A DNA stretch of 64,000 bases from Marasmius tenuissimus (taxonomy: Eukaryota > Basidiomycota > Agaricomycetes > Agaricales > Marasmiaceae): the NCBI GenBank assembly GCA_029532415.1, contig JAQOTA010000046.1:806001-870000 (forward strand), in the 5' to 3' direction. The position numbers and the translations under genes were made by a program. The notes under the pieces were generated by a model. It ran no database searches and was not told the origin of the DNA. It saw only the letters and a list, made by a program, of their open reading frames with translations. Positions 21,891 through 33,150 of the stretch are shown here, in pieces; positions within the stretch are counted from its first letter, which is position 1, and each line of letters starts with the position of its first letter.

Positions 21891-22830
21891 GAGGCAGCAT
21901 GCATTCTCGCCGTGCAAGCACGGCCCACGGTATAGTGATCGAGTGTGTCCGGGAAATCAGTCGTCTCATACACCCGAGGGACTCAGAGCATCCATTCCAT
22001 AGTAAGTATCACGTAGTGCCTAGATGAAAATGTCTTCGTCTTTGTTAACCTAACGTTTACCTGCGAGCGGTGTGATAAAGGGTAGTATCCCATCTCTTGA
22101 GCTCTTCGTTTCACATGATTCTACTTAGCAACTCACAGACGGCCCCGGGTTCAATAGAGAACCGGTTGAACTAATGATACGAGAATCGGGCTGGAAGGTA
22201 CGTTCGACAACAGTACCTATTTTGACAAGGTGATATGAAGTTTCATCAACGCGAGCCTTCTCCGTGTCTCAATTTACTATCTCTGCGGACAGTGTCTTTG
22301 TTTCCATTGTGTGAACGACGCCGGTGAGCTTCATCCCTCAAAATTTCTATCGAACGCACTAGAACGACCTCGAAGAAACATACTCCGGGTCTTGTGACTG
22401 ACAGAGGACTCATTCCCTTTCAACTGCTCACTAGTACTTGCCATTGATGATCATACTTGAACCGGCGAGGTATGACCGTTTTAATCTGCACGTTGGTGTT
22501 TATGGGCGCTTACACACTCAAGCCATCGTGTTGTCCGTATCGACCACGTCGTAATAGCATGTTCCTGCAGCCCCCACTTCACTGAGGCCATCCCGAGGAG
22601 TTTATTTTGCAAGTTCAGCTGGCAGTGGCCAAAACGATACTATTGAATAATCGTGAGGTGATCTGCTTTCTAGAGAGTTCTCTCAGACTGGCGGAATTCA
22701 AAGACAATTCAGGAAGCCGTCTTACCTCCGAAAAGCGCTTCGATTGAGGATCATCGGCTTGCTTACTCTGCTGAATAAAATGGTCTGTGACCGCAGTAAT
22801 CGATAATGAGCATCCGGTAGATCGATCAAG
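21891..22830 (+). repeat. Duplicated non-coding block, unit 2, right part
   Basis: 22,105-22,560 repeats 13,920-14,330 (AACTCACAGRCGGCC, TAGAGAACCGGT and TTCATCCCTCAA are shared). 21,891-22,100 is unmatched sequence between the transposon end and the duplication. No gene is supported. Confidence 0.6.
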
Positions 22831-23239
22831 CAATATAAGGGGCATGGGTATGTTTTTTCACAGCCATCTTTCATTTTTAGACCACTCCCGCTGACAGGAA
22901 CGATATTCCAGCTTGTGTAACACAAAGAGCATACCAATCTGAGGACGTTCGTCGGTATTTCCTGTGTAGGGGACTGAACTATCGATCCCTCCAGCTGGTT
23001 GTTGTGGTAATGGAGCCCTTTATGGGTCTTTTTCAAGACGGACGGGGTCTTGATCGTCCTGAGGGGCATGCTGTTACACCTTGAAACCGAGATTCTGATA
23101 CTGCGGTGAACTCAGTGATGCTCGGGAAAGGCGTGTATGCCACGAGGACAGGCAATGGAAAGAAAGGCCTCATACACGGGCGATCAGCGGATGCCCTCCA
23201 GTCTTCCTTTTGCTATCTCCCTCTCCCTCTCACTTGGCC
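22830..23239 (+). promoter_or_regulatory. Promoter block of GNVNNNY gene 2
   Basis: Same block as before gene 1, including GGCATGGGTATG near 22,841 and TGGAGCCC near 23,010. The core element is CATACAC at 23,171-23,177, 69 bp before the ATG at 23,240; one base differs from the CATATAC of the other three copies. Confidence 0.65.
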
Positions 23240-25609
23240 ATGACTACTCATTTCTTTCAAGGCGCCGTAGCCCCAAGAGTCGGGCGCAACAGTGTGTTCC
23301 AAAATGTCGAAGGGAACGTGAATAACAACTATCTCAGTTGTACAAGCTGTCGGGAGCGAGACGAGGATCAAATTATGGTACGTGGCCGTTGTCATTTTCT
23401 CTCGTCGAATGAGAATTCGATAAATGTACTTCTCTCAGCCAAGGCAATCTCTATTCAGGGAGTTCTTCATGGGCGACGTGTTTCTACGAGAGAGAACTTG
23501 CTCCCAGGAGTTGGAGGTTGTCATCCGGAAGCCTTCACCCGATCCATTGGGAGCAGGTGCAGAAACAAGGGTTAAAGTCATCAAAAAATATCATACCGCA
23601 ACGATTTACCCAGATAGCGGCCAAGCATTGACCGTTATCACACTCGAACCCGAGGACAAGGGAGATAGAGAAGCTACACGACTGGTGCGCCAAAAGTTAA
23701 CTTCGAGGTTGAGTGACCATGACGACGTTCTGTAGCTGTGGAAAGCAGTAATCGAGGGTTATTCCACTTACAGGTGTGGTGGAAGCATGGATGAAATGAC
23801 TAGGTTACTCATAGCTTAGAATTTAGGGAGCCCCAGTTGACCCAGCTGCTGGGGTTGATGAAATCAAGTATACCAGCTTTTATACTGCACCAAGGTAAAA
23901 GTGTTTTTTCCCTCACGATAACAACCAGCTGACTCGTATGCAGAGCTAGTAAATGTAGGGTTTATGTATCAGTATCTTGGTTTGGACATAGACTCGAACA
24001 CAGACTCGGACGCGGATCCAGTCCATCACCGCCAGCTCCACAATAAATTCATTGTATTCTCTTACCTTCTTCATACACGAGTACGTCAATTATTTTGGAT
24101 CCAACGCTTGCTAATCATGACTTCCGAAGGAGGTCGCATTGCGAGCACTCCGCGCCGATACGACTTTGACAATTCCAGTGAGTTGGGTATTCTTAGTGTA
24201 GACGTGGCTAACAATAACGCGACAGATTTCGTATGATTTCGAGGATTGGAATTTCAACCTCACGACCAGGACATGGCACTACGATATCACCTCCGCCTCC
24301 ATCAAACCACTCGAGGGAATGACAATGGAAATGAACGACTCTGACGACGAAGTTTACTTCTCGACCTCCACCCCACTTCCCCCAGGCACAACCCCTCCGC
24401 GACTCGATGCCGATGACATCATCACCTGCTTCGAGAAGACTTTTGGTGATGCTTTGTACCTGTACGCGACATTTGGACTGACAATGGACAAGTACCTGTT
24501 GTCTTTTCAGCAACACGGCTTCCTCACATTAGGTGCCGTGGTAGACGGATGTGAAGTGGGGATTTCCGCCCACTTCCCTTCCACTCCAGCCCCCGAACGG
24601 TTTCTTCAGGATCGAAGCCTTGGCATTAACGCGAGTTATTCCACAAAAGGTATAACCCAATTTCAATTACCCGTTGTTCGGTCTTGACAAAATCAGTCCC
24701 TTCACGCATCGAATTTTCATTCCAGGGAGCCCACGCCGGCAGGCTGAACCTCAAGTTTGTTTTGCGCTTTCCACGACAAGAACGAGATCGGCTCCGCGCA
24801 GCATATCTTTGTCAGTCGCATTGTCTGCCTGTTGATCTGGTGGGGGAGGATACATGCAAGTCTGTCTACCTCATCCAAATGCTTCGCTGACCGCTTCCAT
24901 GTCCCTATAGACTTCGTTGACGAAATTGATTTTGCCATCACTGGCGAGTTCTCTCACAGCTTCACATCCGCCTATCTCTTCGTTCCGCCGCTCTGTGTCG
25001 AGGTCATCAATGGGATGCATTGCGTATCTTATCCCCTTCCCGACCAATTGTTCTTATGGACCACTGACCCAGCTGGAAAGGATGTGATTCCTGAGGAGAC
25101 ATACGAAAAATTTGGAATTCCTAAGCTTGGTGTGCAAGGAAGGGTTGGATCCAGTTGGATGACCCAAGTCCACGTCACCGTTGGAGAATACATGCGAAGG
25201 AAGGGCTATGAGACAGCAGATAGTAGGCGATATGCACAAGACCACGGCTATCCCGAGCTGCTCCTTGGTACGTACCATCCATTTCCCTTCGCTACGCACC
25301 CATGTAAACTCGACTCTAGGCGATCCTCACGATCAACGAATGGAAGGGCTTCAAGATTCAGATACTAACCAGCCTACCCTTGGGCTAGGGTTGAGTGGCT
25401 CTCACGATGGATCCAATGACAGAGCGAACGGGTACGAAAGTATTCAGCGATCCGGTGGGGATCACAACGGATGGAGGAAGTCATCGTTTGGGCTTTGGTT
25501 TCTTATTACTGTGATTGCCGGGGCACACCTCGTTCTTCTGCTTTATTACCGTTGGTTTCGTTCTACGTTTCCGTCACCTCTTTTGACCTCAATGCCCGTA
25601 CGACAATGA
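23240..25609 (+). CDS. GNVNNNY-family protein 2, intact, unknown function
   Basis: Nine exons join in frame to 633 codons: 23240-23377, 23439-23712, 23820-23894, 23944-24080, 24130-24177, 24226-24649, 24697-24855, 24911-25267 and 25320-25609. Every exon boundary has the same phase as in gene 1. Intron 7 (24856-24910) again needs T|GCAAGT, and intron 2 uses a weak GTGACC donor where gene 1 has GTAAGG. Same motif order as gene 1: NVEGNVNNNY, FFMGDVFLRE, LDADDIITCFEKTFGDALYL, AYLFVPP, DPAG, HGYPELL. The C-terminal hydrophobic span is longer (FGLWFLITVIAGAHLVLLLY) with a basic tail, so a single-pass membrane protein is likely. Tandem paralogue of gene 1. Function unknown. Confidence 0.82.
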
Positions 25610-26738
25610 ACGCTCCCATCACCCAAACGAGTTTGTTCTTTTGTTCTATTTTCTTTCTCCGCGAACATATAGTTGATTTTATATTAATGTTGTGACCAAT
25701 AGGACTTAGAGCGTATGTAGTCTAATGTATGTTCGACACGCTATTTCTATTTCTCCTCACAAGCTCGGAGGGCTCTTAACAACTAAAAGGAGTTTTCATT
25801 AGAGCATCAAAATAGCCTTCCTGTCAAGAATTCAGAGCGTCGATTCTCTTTTGCGTGATGCATATCCAGAGCTCACATTTACATCGACATGCGTGATTAG
25901 ACAGGAAAGGACTAACAAGAACAGGAGGATATGAGTGAGACGAGCTTGAATTGGTTGGATTCAGTGAGCTTTCAATTGAGTGATAAAAACTCACTGACAA
26001 ACACTATCTAGGTTATCTATCCGCTGTTATTGTGAGTCGGTAGGCTGGGGGATCCTGCGGAGGCAAAACGAAGTCGCCTATGATTTGACTTCCTATCATC
26101 TAGGCCCCACTCTTCTTGCAGTTGCGCTCCAACGCGTTGTCTCTGTGAAAATTGAGTTCTTTGCCTCCATTAAAGTCATTGGTGCTATCGTAACATTGAG
26201 TATTGAATAACACAAACCAGCTAGTGTTGGCGCTGAGCAACGAAAGTGCAATGTGGAATTGTGGTCTTTTTGCAGCCGAAAACTAGGATAGTGTTCCGCG
26301 CCTAAGTATTTCGTGAGAGATTAATGATTCATCTCTCGTAGAGGCAAGATTGCAACAACCGGATTGCTAGAAAACGGGGCCTCCAGGTCTATATAAATCG
26401 AGTTTCTCTTGTGTAGATTCAGCAAACTAAGAGACAGGATACCGGTGGATATGCAATCAATGGAGGGGGAGACCACACAAGATGGAAGCACGGCTGTGAT
26501 CGACGTGAACAGAACTGGAAGGTAGACTTCGGACTGTCTCTGTGTTACCTTTCGGATAGTCTCAACTGATCGAGCGTCTAGCAAGAGTTCGAGTCAATCT
26601 GACAAAATACGGGAATATCGTGATTAGTGATTCAACGAACAATCCGCGAAAGGAAGTATCAATATTTACTGACTTTGTTCTCTCGAAACCTAAATTACCG
26701 AGCATACCTACATCCGAAACGTGTGCACTCCAATCTCT
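25610..26738. other. Intergenic after GNVNNNY gene 2
   Basis: No gene I can support. An 87-codon minus-strand frame (26,321-26,584) has two hydrophobic stretches. It may belong with the minus-strand fragment on the far side of transposon B (28,780-29,011), but the splice phase does not close. Confidence 0.4.
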
Positions 26739-26882
26739 CCGAGTCGGAAATCGAGGCTAGGTTTCCTCAAAAACAGTGCAAAAAACTTAAGTTTACTTAC
26801 CTTAGCTTACTTCCCTTGTTCGATGTACGCAAGTAAAACTTGAGTAACGAGACAAGTTTCATCCTGAGGGAATAGGAAGCAA

Positions 26883-26946
26883 CCTCAAGTCATCCTTGAG
26901 GTCAGTCTTGAGGGAACAAGGTGGAGTGCCTCAAGGATGACTTGAG
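26883..26946. repeat. Perfect 18-bp inverted repeat in transposon B
   Basis: CCTCAAGTCATCCTTGAG at 26,883-26,900 is the exact reverse complement of 26,929-26,946, with a 28-base loop. It is built from CTTGAG units, so it is probably the element's subterminal recognition repeat rather than an RNA hairpin. Confidence 0.7.
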
Positions 26947-28162
26947 AGTAACTCAAATCCTCGCATTGAGGGTAGCTCAAGTTGTTGTTGAGGGTGGCCG
27001 CATCTCAACTCAAGTTGCGCAAAGAGTGAACATACTCAAAACATGTGCATTAGATAAGTATGTGTAGAATACAATGAGACATCAAATGATACTGGAAGAC
27101 AGAGAACATGAGTGTGAGCAATGAGCGAGGCAAAAAGGGACAGAGCGCTCACTTGAAAGGTTCTGTGGGTGAGGCCGCGAGATCGTTGATGAGACTGTGA
27201 AGGAAAGTCATTAGGGCACATACAAAGGATAAAAGAGGGAATGCACCTATAGGTACCTTGTGAAGACCCAGCGGCAAGCGCGTATCCTACATATTTTGCT
27301 TTCCTCTCTGCTGTACTCTATCTATGTTGGGGTGAGCCATTGGGAGAGGAGAATACTACTTCATACATTACAATGCTTCAGAATGATACATTTTGTGAGA
27401 TTTTTTGCTTGCAAGAGCAGTGTTCCCTTGTACTCAAACCACTCCTCATGTTCCATTCTGCCTGTCCAACAATGAGAAAAGAGTAAGTCAAAAAGAGCTG
27501 ACTTACAACAACACACCATTGCTACCCTTGTAAACCCTGAACATTCCATCTTGAGGTGCACACACAACTCTAGAATCACGAATTGGAATGAAACACAGAG
27601 TTGATTGAGACACGTACCTGCTTTGTGGCAGTTCAGTGTTGGCCAAGAGCCAATTCTTGTCCATAGCATGCACTTGCAAGTCTTCCAGTGTTGCTCAAAT
27701 TGTCTGTTGGTGTTTATGGGCCTCCTGATCTTCAGAAGATCCTCCCTTTACATCTCCCTTCCTGCATATACATATTGCCCACAGTGTCGTTCACATTCGC
27801 TCTCCTGTGGCGTCAACTGTGGTATTGCGTTTCAATGGATTGTGGGTCACAAGTGTACGGGCAATGAAGGCAACGAAGAGAAATTATTGGGGTGAGATAT
27901 CAAGCAGAGGAACATGTAGCCTGGTTTTTCAATCACATATACACTTACCTTGAGCAATTTCTTGCCCACATTCACTCAAGTTCATACTTTCCTTTACTCA
28001 TGTTCATACTCTTGAGTTTCTTTATCATTCACTCAAGTCCACATTTTCCTTCACTCAAGTTCATTTTCCCCTTTGCTCAAGTCCATACTTTATGTTTGCT
28101 CAAGTCTGACTTCTTCTCTCAAGGCTATTTATTCCCTACTCAATTTTCACTCAAGTTCCCTA

Positions 28163-28560
28163 TGTCAGCAATCACCAGTTCTGACCTGGTGACGCGTCGC
28201 ACTAAGCTTTCAGACAATGAAGAATGAGGCAAAGAATAGAGAACTCAATACTGGTGAGGAATAAACCAGCTCAAGACTGGGGAATACATGCAGAGTATCT
28301 ACTTCTTATATACTACTTGGAGGACTGCGGTGTGTGTCTACGGTGAGGTATGACATCGAGGTATGACATCGTGAAACAGTATCTGAAACAGGACCGACAT
28401 GTGTCTACAGCATGTGGGTCCCTTCCAGCATGTGGGTCCCTTCATGTATCTACCATGTGTCCGTATGATAAGATATGAGTCATGTGAGGGATAAGATATA
28501 GATAAGATGGAAAAGGATAAGATAAGGAGGAAAGATAAGATAGGAGGGAAATTCATGACA
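28163..28560 (-). mobile_element. Gypsy-type solo LTR (398 bp) in transposon B
   Basis: Ends TGTCAGCAA and TTCATGACA form an imperfect inverted repeat. A perfect 5-bp target duplication, CCCTA, lies at 28,158-28,162 and 28,561-28,565. Transposons A and C show the empty site CCCTACCTACATTAG. Read on the minus strand it begins TGTCATGAATTTCCCTCC, like the LTR at 340-824, so the minus strand is the likely orientation. Confidence 0.87.
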
Positions 28561-28779
28561 CCCTACCTACATTAGTACAGAGTAAATCTCAAGTTTCACT
28601 CAAGCTGTTCTTGAGATTTCCTCAAGTTGTTCCTTCAGATATTTGTGAAGTTGATACTCAAGTCAAATCTGATTTTGAGTTCTACTACTTGAGGGTGAAA
28701 ACTTAAGGTAGAGGGCCTAAGGAGCCTCAAGGGTTTTGCCCCAATTTTGAAGGGAAGGTGGCCATGGAGTAGCTGAGTC

Positions 28780-29011
28780 TAGGATCTCTCACGCATGTAT
28801 TCATACCGAGGTGTGAACTTGAGTTGGTATCTAGATACTGAGACAGAACAAGCACAATCCCGGTAAGGATGGTTGGAGACATGAAGACCATGTATAGGCC
28901 CGGGGTCTGACCAAACCATATTGATCTACGTCTGTGAGATGTCAAAGAGAATAACGAAACACAAGTTGGTACAGCGAAGCTGCTTTCTACGTTTATACCC
29001 CAGGCTGGCAT
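28780..29011 (-). pseudogene. Membrane-protein gene fragment next to transposon B
   Basis: Minus-strand frame with a hydrophobic span (SPTILTGIVLVLSQYL) followed by LGMNTCVRD. This resembles SIMAASPYLLQGGIIGTNSC of the intact membrane protein at 41,337-42,653. Transposon B begins exactly where the match would continue, so it may have split a paralogue of that gene. Weak evidence: one short block only. Confidence 0.3.
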
Positions 29012-29969
29012 TTCCTTAATTCACTGGAGGTCTCTGTTACCGAAGCCATCACTCTCAGAGAACCCCAAGTTCACCGATAACAGCCGAATTAGAATTGCAT
29101 CATTCTTGCTCTTCCCACTCATCCTCGAATTATGGGTTCATTCGGTGGCCAAAGAGAGCAGAAGAGATGGCTCAGGGGAATCTGGTGTTGAATGTGCCGT
29201 GTGATAAACGCGTTGACTCCGGTACAAATGCGTTCTTCATCTAAACACAAAACGGTTATTAAACTTGTTCGTTCCTCCGGGTAAACAGCATGAAGGGCAC
29301 GGATTGCCGTTTATGCAAGAAGTTACTCGCCCGTCGCCCTCAATAGTAACCGAGGCATTGCAAATCGATCCAACGTTCTTGTGACGATTTTGATTGCGGA
29401 TGAGGTGGGTAAGTAGGTCTCTGTTTAGCTCCCTTTCTCCTCTTGTTTTCATTGCTCCTCCTACCTGCTTTGCGTGTTTTAAGCTGACCCGACCCCTGGA
29501 TTTTCTCCCCTACATCGCAATACTGTCGCATATACTGACAACAGCACAGCACAGACATTAAGGACATCGCCATCGCCGCCGTCTGGAGTACCAGTAATTA
29601 CAGACACTTAGCGAAAGGAATTGTTAATCAATGTGTACAGCGGATCTTTGTCCCATGTCAACCCAGTCGCTCGTGCCGCCCTTGGATGTTCCGTTTGAGG
29701 ACATGGTTGACTTCTACCTGCCCAATGGGCGTACTGCTGGCCACCCGTTGGGATTGACCGTTCCTGGAAACAGAATCGAGAAGTGGTTTTGCAAGTTAGC
29801 TGAACGAGTGGAAGATCAATGCGGGGGCTTCATTGACTGTGTCTGATGGTAGGTCAAGGTACGTTTCCTTTACCACTCTGTGGCTTGCTTATCCTGATGA
29901 AGGGCAATCAATGCCCCTAGTAAGGTACTTCGTTCACCGCCGCAGCGATCAGTACTGAGCACCTGATAG
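29012..29969 (+). pseudogene. Unknown gene fragment paralogous to 45,049-45,520
   Basis: 29,340-29,846 and 45,049-45,520 share the order: exon end before a GTGGGT or GTGAGT donor, CTCCTACCTGC, a GCATATAC-containing stretch, then TACAGYGGA and AACCCAGTYGCTCGTGC. The best frame gives NPVARA in both and PPLDVPFEDM against APLYAPVEDI. Both copies have stops and frameshifts. I do not recognise the family. The rest of 29,012-29,340 is unassigned. Confidence 0.35.
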
Positions 29970-30656
29970 ATTGACTGAGGATCATGAGAATCTCTGTTTT
30001 CCACCACGATCTCTCATTTTTGGGCTATTCCCGGTGACATGAATGATGTTCCAACTTGTGTGCCCTGAATATCGTATCATCCCGATGACATTTACTGGCT
30101 AATACCGAGTAGGGGACTCGAGGGACAATGTCTCTAACTGGTTATCGAGGCGACGGAGCCCGCCACTTGGTCTATTCGCAATTGACAGGTCCTGATCATC
30201 CCGAGGAGCACGCTGTGATCTGTCTGAACAGGACCCCCAATAATACTAATAGGCGGGTAGGCCGGATCACAATCCACCTATGATCCAAAAAAAATCGGAC
30301 CAACCTCGGATTCAGGCCCACTGATGGTCTAACTATAGGGCCCAGGCTCACTTTCTCATATTCAGGCTGGATTAGAGTCCACCTACAAAAGCTGACCAAA
30401 GGTCTCGTGGTAGGCTCGAGGGATTTATAATTCACTAACTGGTTACAAAAAGGAAATTTCCAAGTCCACCTATCCAAGGCAAAATTAGCTGATTTCCCGA
30501 TCCGACCTACCCGCCTATTGTCGGGGTCCTGCGATTGATCAGGCTCTGAAATGTGTGTCCCACGGGGTCCCCGGTCCAGGCAGAGGCTCCATATACGTGG
30601 GTTATTGCACCGTATCGCTTACTGTTGGTCTTCCAGACCCTCACTCATAGTCTGCC
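29970..30656 (+). promoter_or_regulatory. Promoter block of GNVNNNY copy 3, split by a MITE
   Basis: Carries the shared upstream segments (TTCCAACTTGTG, TAGGGGACTSGA, CACGCTGTGATCT). CATATAC at 30,590-30,596 lies 67 bp before the ATG at 30,657. A 304-bp inverted-repeat element (30,229-30,532) separates the distal part from the core. Confidence 0.6.
30229..30532. mobile_element. MITE with CAGGACCCC / GGCGGGTAGG inverted ends
   Basis: CAGGACCCC at the left end pairs with GGGGTCCTG at the right. After a short unequal spacer, AATAGGCGGGTAGG pairs with CCTACCCGCCTATT. The uninterrupted equivalent is seen upstream of copy 4 near 34,175-34,230. No clear target duplication. The CAGG start would suit an hAT-type MITE, but without an 8-bp duplication the class is open. 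Confidence 0.7.
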
Positions 30657-30998
30657 ATGAACACCCAATTCTTTCCAAACGCTATAAACACGAGGATCAG
30701 GGTTTATTGCACATTTCAACATGTCGAAGGAAACGTGAAAACTATTTCCGTTGCACTAGCTGTCAGGAGGGCGAGGAGGATCGGGTATGGTGTGTTGTCG
30801 TGATATTTCTCAAATCGGGCAAGGCTGATATACATACCTCTTCAAGCCAAAAAAATCTCGTTTCATGGAATTTTTTATGGGCGATGTGCTTTTACGAGAA
30901 AAAACTTGGTCGGCAGAGCTGGACGTTATCATTCGGAAACCTTCAACTAATCCTTTCGGGCCGGTGTAGAAACAAGAGTCAAAGTTGTCAAGAAACAT
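30657..30998 (+). pseudogene. GNVNNNY family copy 3, truncated pseudogene
   Basis: Covers exon 1 and most of exon 2 of the family. Starts MNTQFFPNAINTR with QHVEGNV, then a 4-base loss in the NNNY codons shifts the frame. Exon 2 (EFFMGDVLLREKTW) starts after an AAG acceptor at the usual place. A one- or two-base loss near 30,958-30,970 shifts the frame again. Homology ends abruptly after VKVVKKH near 30,998. It is closest to copy 4 (shared NPQFFPNAINTR-type start). Non-functional. Confidence 0.82.
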
Positions 30999-31640
30999 GC
31001 TTCTCAACTCGAGTCGAGTCTCAATACCGCAAGTTGGATCAGCTAAACCTTCTTCAATGCCTTCTATGATGTGGAAGAAGTTGATCATGACTTTCACATC
31101 ATATGATGCCATATACCTCAGCTCTAGGAAAACTTTAGGTCCTGGGACCTGGATACCGACCTGACTTAATTTGTACTGTGAGTTGGCAAACCTCGGGCAT
31201 TCTTGGTACTGCTCAATTGCAAACTCTACTAGCCCCTTCCTTGTTCATCAACTTCTCATCTTTCTGATTTGTTTCCGAGTGGGTATAAGTGCGCGGTTAC
31301 AGCAGTCAGACTATTTTACAGTTCTGATTCCTCTGAGTTGAATCTCTCCCGTAGTACATCCATCCAATTGAAGACTGGCATAAATATTGCATATCAAAGT
31401 TTCGGGCGACATCCCGTAGTTTTGGTATTCCGGTGCCGCCCTTTGAAATGACTTGTTACCCAAGATAAACTGATTAACGGTGTACAAAAAGAGGCAATGG
31501 TGGAAGGTGCCAACATCCCGTGGTATTGCTTGCAGTTTTCCTTCCATCATACGTAGTCAATACCGAACGGGATGATGTGCTTGTAATATTCTGATACTTG
31601 AGCGCGATTTGAATCTCAGAATCAGAAGGCCTGATTGCAG
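30999..31640 (-). CDS. Minus-strand hypothetical coding remnants
   Basis: One minus-strand frame (about 31,250 to 31,000) reads LVEFAIEQYQECPRFANSQY, then PGPKVFLELRYMASYDVKVM, then INFFHIIEGIEEGLADPTCG. It looks like genuine protein sequence, abruptly joined to the end of GNVNNNY copy 3. A second frame (31,550-31,311) contains YGMSPETLICNIYASLQLDG. I do not recognise the family and could not join the pieces by splicing, so this is probably a fragment. Confidence 0.3.
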
Positions 31641-31739
31641 ACATTGAACTTGTACGGGTGGAGAATAAAAGGTCATTGGCTACAGCCGTACAACAACAAG
31701 ATTCTTCATACTACTATCACCCTCCCTCCCATACCTCTC

Positions 31740-33150
31740 ATGTCGGCAGAGCAGTTTCAAGCAATATCGCGAGTCGTGATCAATGCTGTATCTGAGCATC
31801 GATGGATCTGGGTATGTCCTGTTCAAATATATCTCTAATTCCTCTCGACTAATGTTTTGCTAGTCATTTGATTGTAAGTCCACTGTTCACCCTTGCAGAG
31901 CCCATTGCGTTATAATCGAAACAATTGGCCTTTAAAAAGATTCCGCTGCGAGCCTCGTCATCTACGATATACTCCTCAACCTGGACCTGGAGATTTGCTT
32001 GATCTGGTGGTCACCCTGGACGGCGGTGAAAGCACTACATTTGTTCCAGCGGTATCTTGCGCTCGTAGACGTCGTGGGCCTACACTTTTATCGTAAGTTG
32101 CCGATTCCCGTTAAGTCTTGTTCGGGCACGGCATTGATACAAAAGCTCTACTTATTGGTTTGAGAAAAGTTCACACTCTGACCGATCCGGGTCCATGTAT
32201 GCTCGCAACTAAGGCCATTTTCTGTACGTTGCGCTTCGAGTTGCGCTCCATGTTTGTGATGTGACGAGTCCTTCAAACAGGGATTGGATTCATCGGTGTC
32301 CTCCTAGCCGAGGGTAAGTCAAATTCCGGGAGTCTAGCTACTCCTCTCGCTGATCGTGCTGTCCACTACTTACTAGCTCTGATGAGCCTCCGTATCTGGG
32401 CCGTTTGGCGACAAAACAAATGCATCACAGTAGTGCTAGGAGCCCTTTACATCGGGTGCTTCACCCCGTTGGCTATCTATTACGGAAAATTCGTCAACGG
32501 AATCATCTGCAAGTCGTGTCCTTCACCCTCGTTCCTTTCATTCTCATTGCCAAATGTAGTTGCTAATCCGCCATTCTCAATCCCGAATCGTGAGGGCTGT
32601 TTCGTAGCGGGAGGAAATAACCTGTTGTATATGACATGGACAATGCTAGCGGTGTATGACACAGGTGGCGTTTATCATCCTTGAAGGTTAGATCATCGAG
32701 GCTGACGGGGTTGTAGCCAGCTTCATATTGATGATGATTCCAGTTGCACAATTGTGTAAGTCGTGATTTCGTCGAATCATTATATGTGTCTTGACTCGTC
32801 CTAATGTCCTCACCATGTTCAGATCACGGTGGTGGGAAGGCAGGCGTTACAAAGATCATGTATCAAGACGGTTGGTCGCAACTTCATTCAGTCAATCATA
32901 ATTATCTGAGAATTCATGTGGTCTGACACCTTTAGGAATCACATACTTCGTCTTCCAGTTATGCAAGTACTTTTACACTGAGCCAACTTAAAAGTACATA
33001 ACAAAAGCTCACATCTCGTTCAGTTTGCTCCCTAGCAAATATTGTCGTTATAACAACTCACCCGGTACGTTCCCGACCTACTCTTTGTGTGGGTCAACTT
33101 CTGATCTTCGTATGTCAACGTAGGATTTTGTTCATATCCTCACCTCGTGA
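31740..33150 (+). pseudogene. DUF6533-type membrane protein gene, probably decayed
   Basis: The family is agaricomycete-typical, with about seven spans and unknown function. Exon 1 is 31740-31811. Then LVIYDILLNLDLEICLIWWS and AVKALHLFQRYLALVD, the DUF6533 signature, lie in the exon ending 32092. Further exons: 32170-32223, 32281-32313, 32377-32508 (ALMSLRIWAVWRQNK), 32560-32664 (GCFVAGG), 32717-32755, 32823-32870 (HGGGKAGVTKIMYQDG), 32936-32962, 33024-33064 and 33124-33150. Phases close through all of these. Introns 32509-32559 and 32963-33023 need T|GCAAGT donors. Problems: the first intron or microexon (31864-31873) is uncertain, an in-frame TAA lies at 31,933-31,935, and the last exon stops at TGA 33,148, short of the usual C-terminus. 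Confidence 0.72.

Larger units (their letters stand above)
26746..28772 (-). mobile_element. CTTGAG-repeat DNA transposon, copy B, with nested LTR
   Basis: Reverse orientation relative to copies A and C: starts GGAAATCGAGGC and ends GGCCATGGAGTAG. The target duplication is 7 bp with one mismatch (CCGAGTC 26,739-26,745, CTGAGTC 28,773-28,779). It is more diverged than A and C, and its 27,640-27,950 segment has no match in them. A solo LTR (28,163-28,560) lies inside. No transposase is seen, though the unmatched segment could be a remnant of a longer relative. Confidence 0.78.

Noticed and set aside
15545..23819. In-frame stops after exon 2 in GNVNNNY genes 1 and 2, at first taken as pseudogene lesions
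   Set aside because: They fall inside intron 2 (15,545-15,653 and 23,713-23,819). With that intron removed, both genes read on in the frame supported by copy 4.
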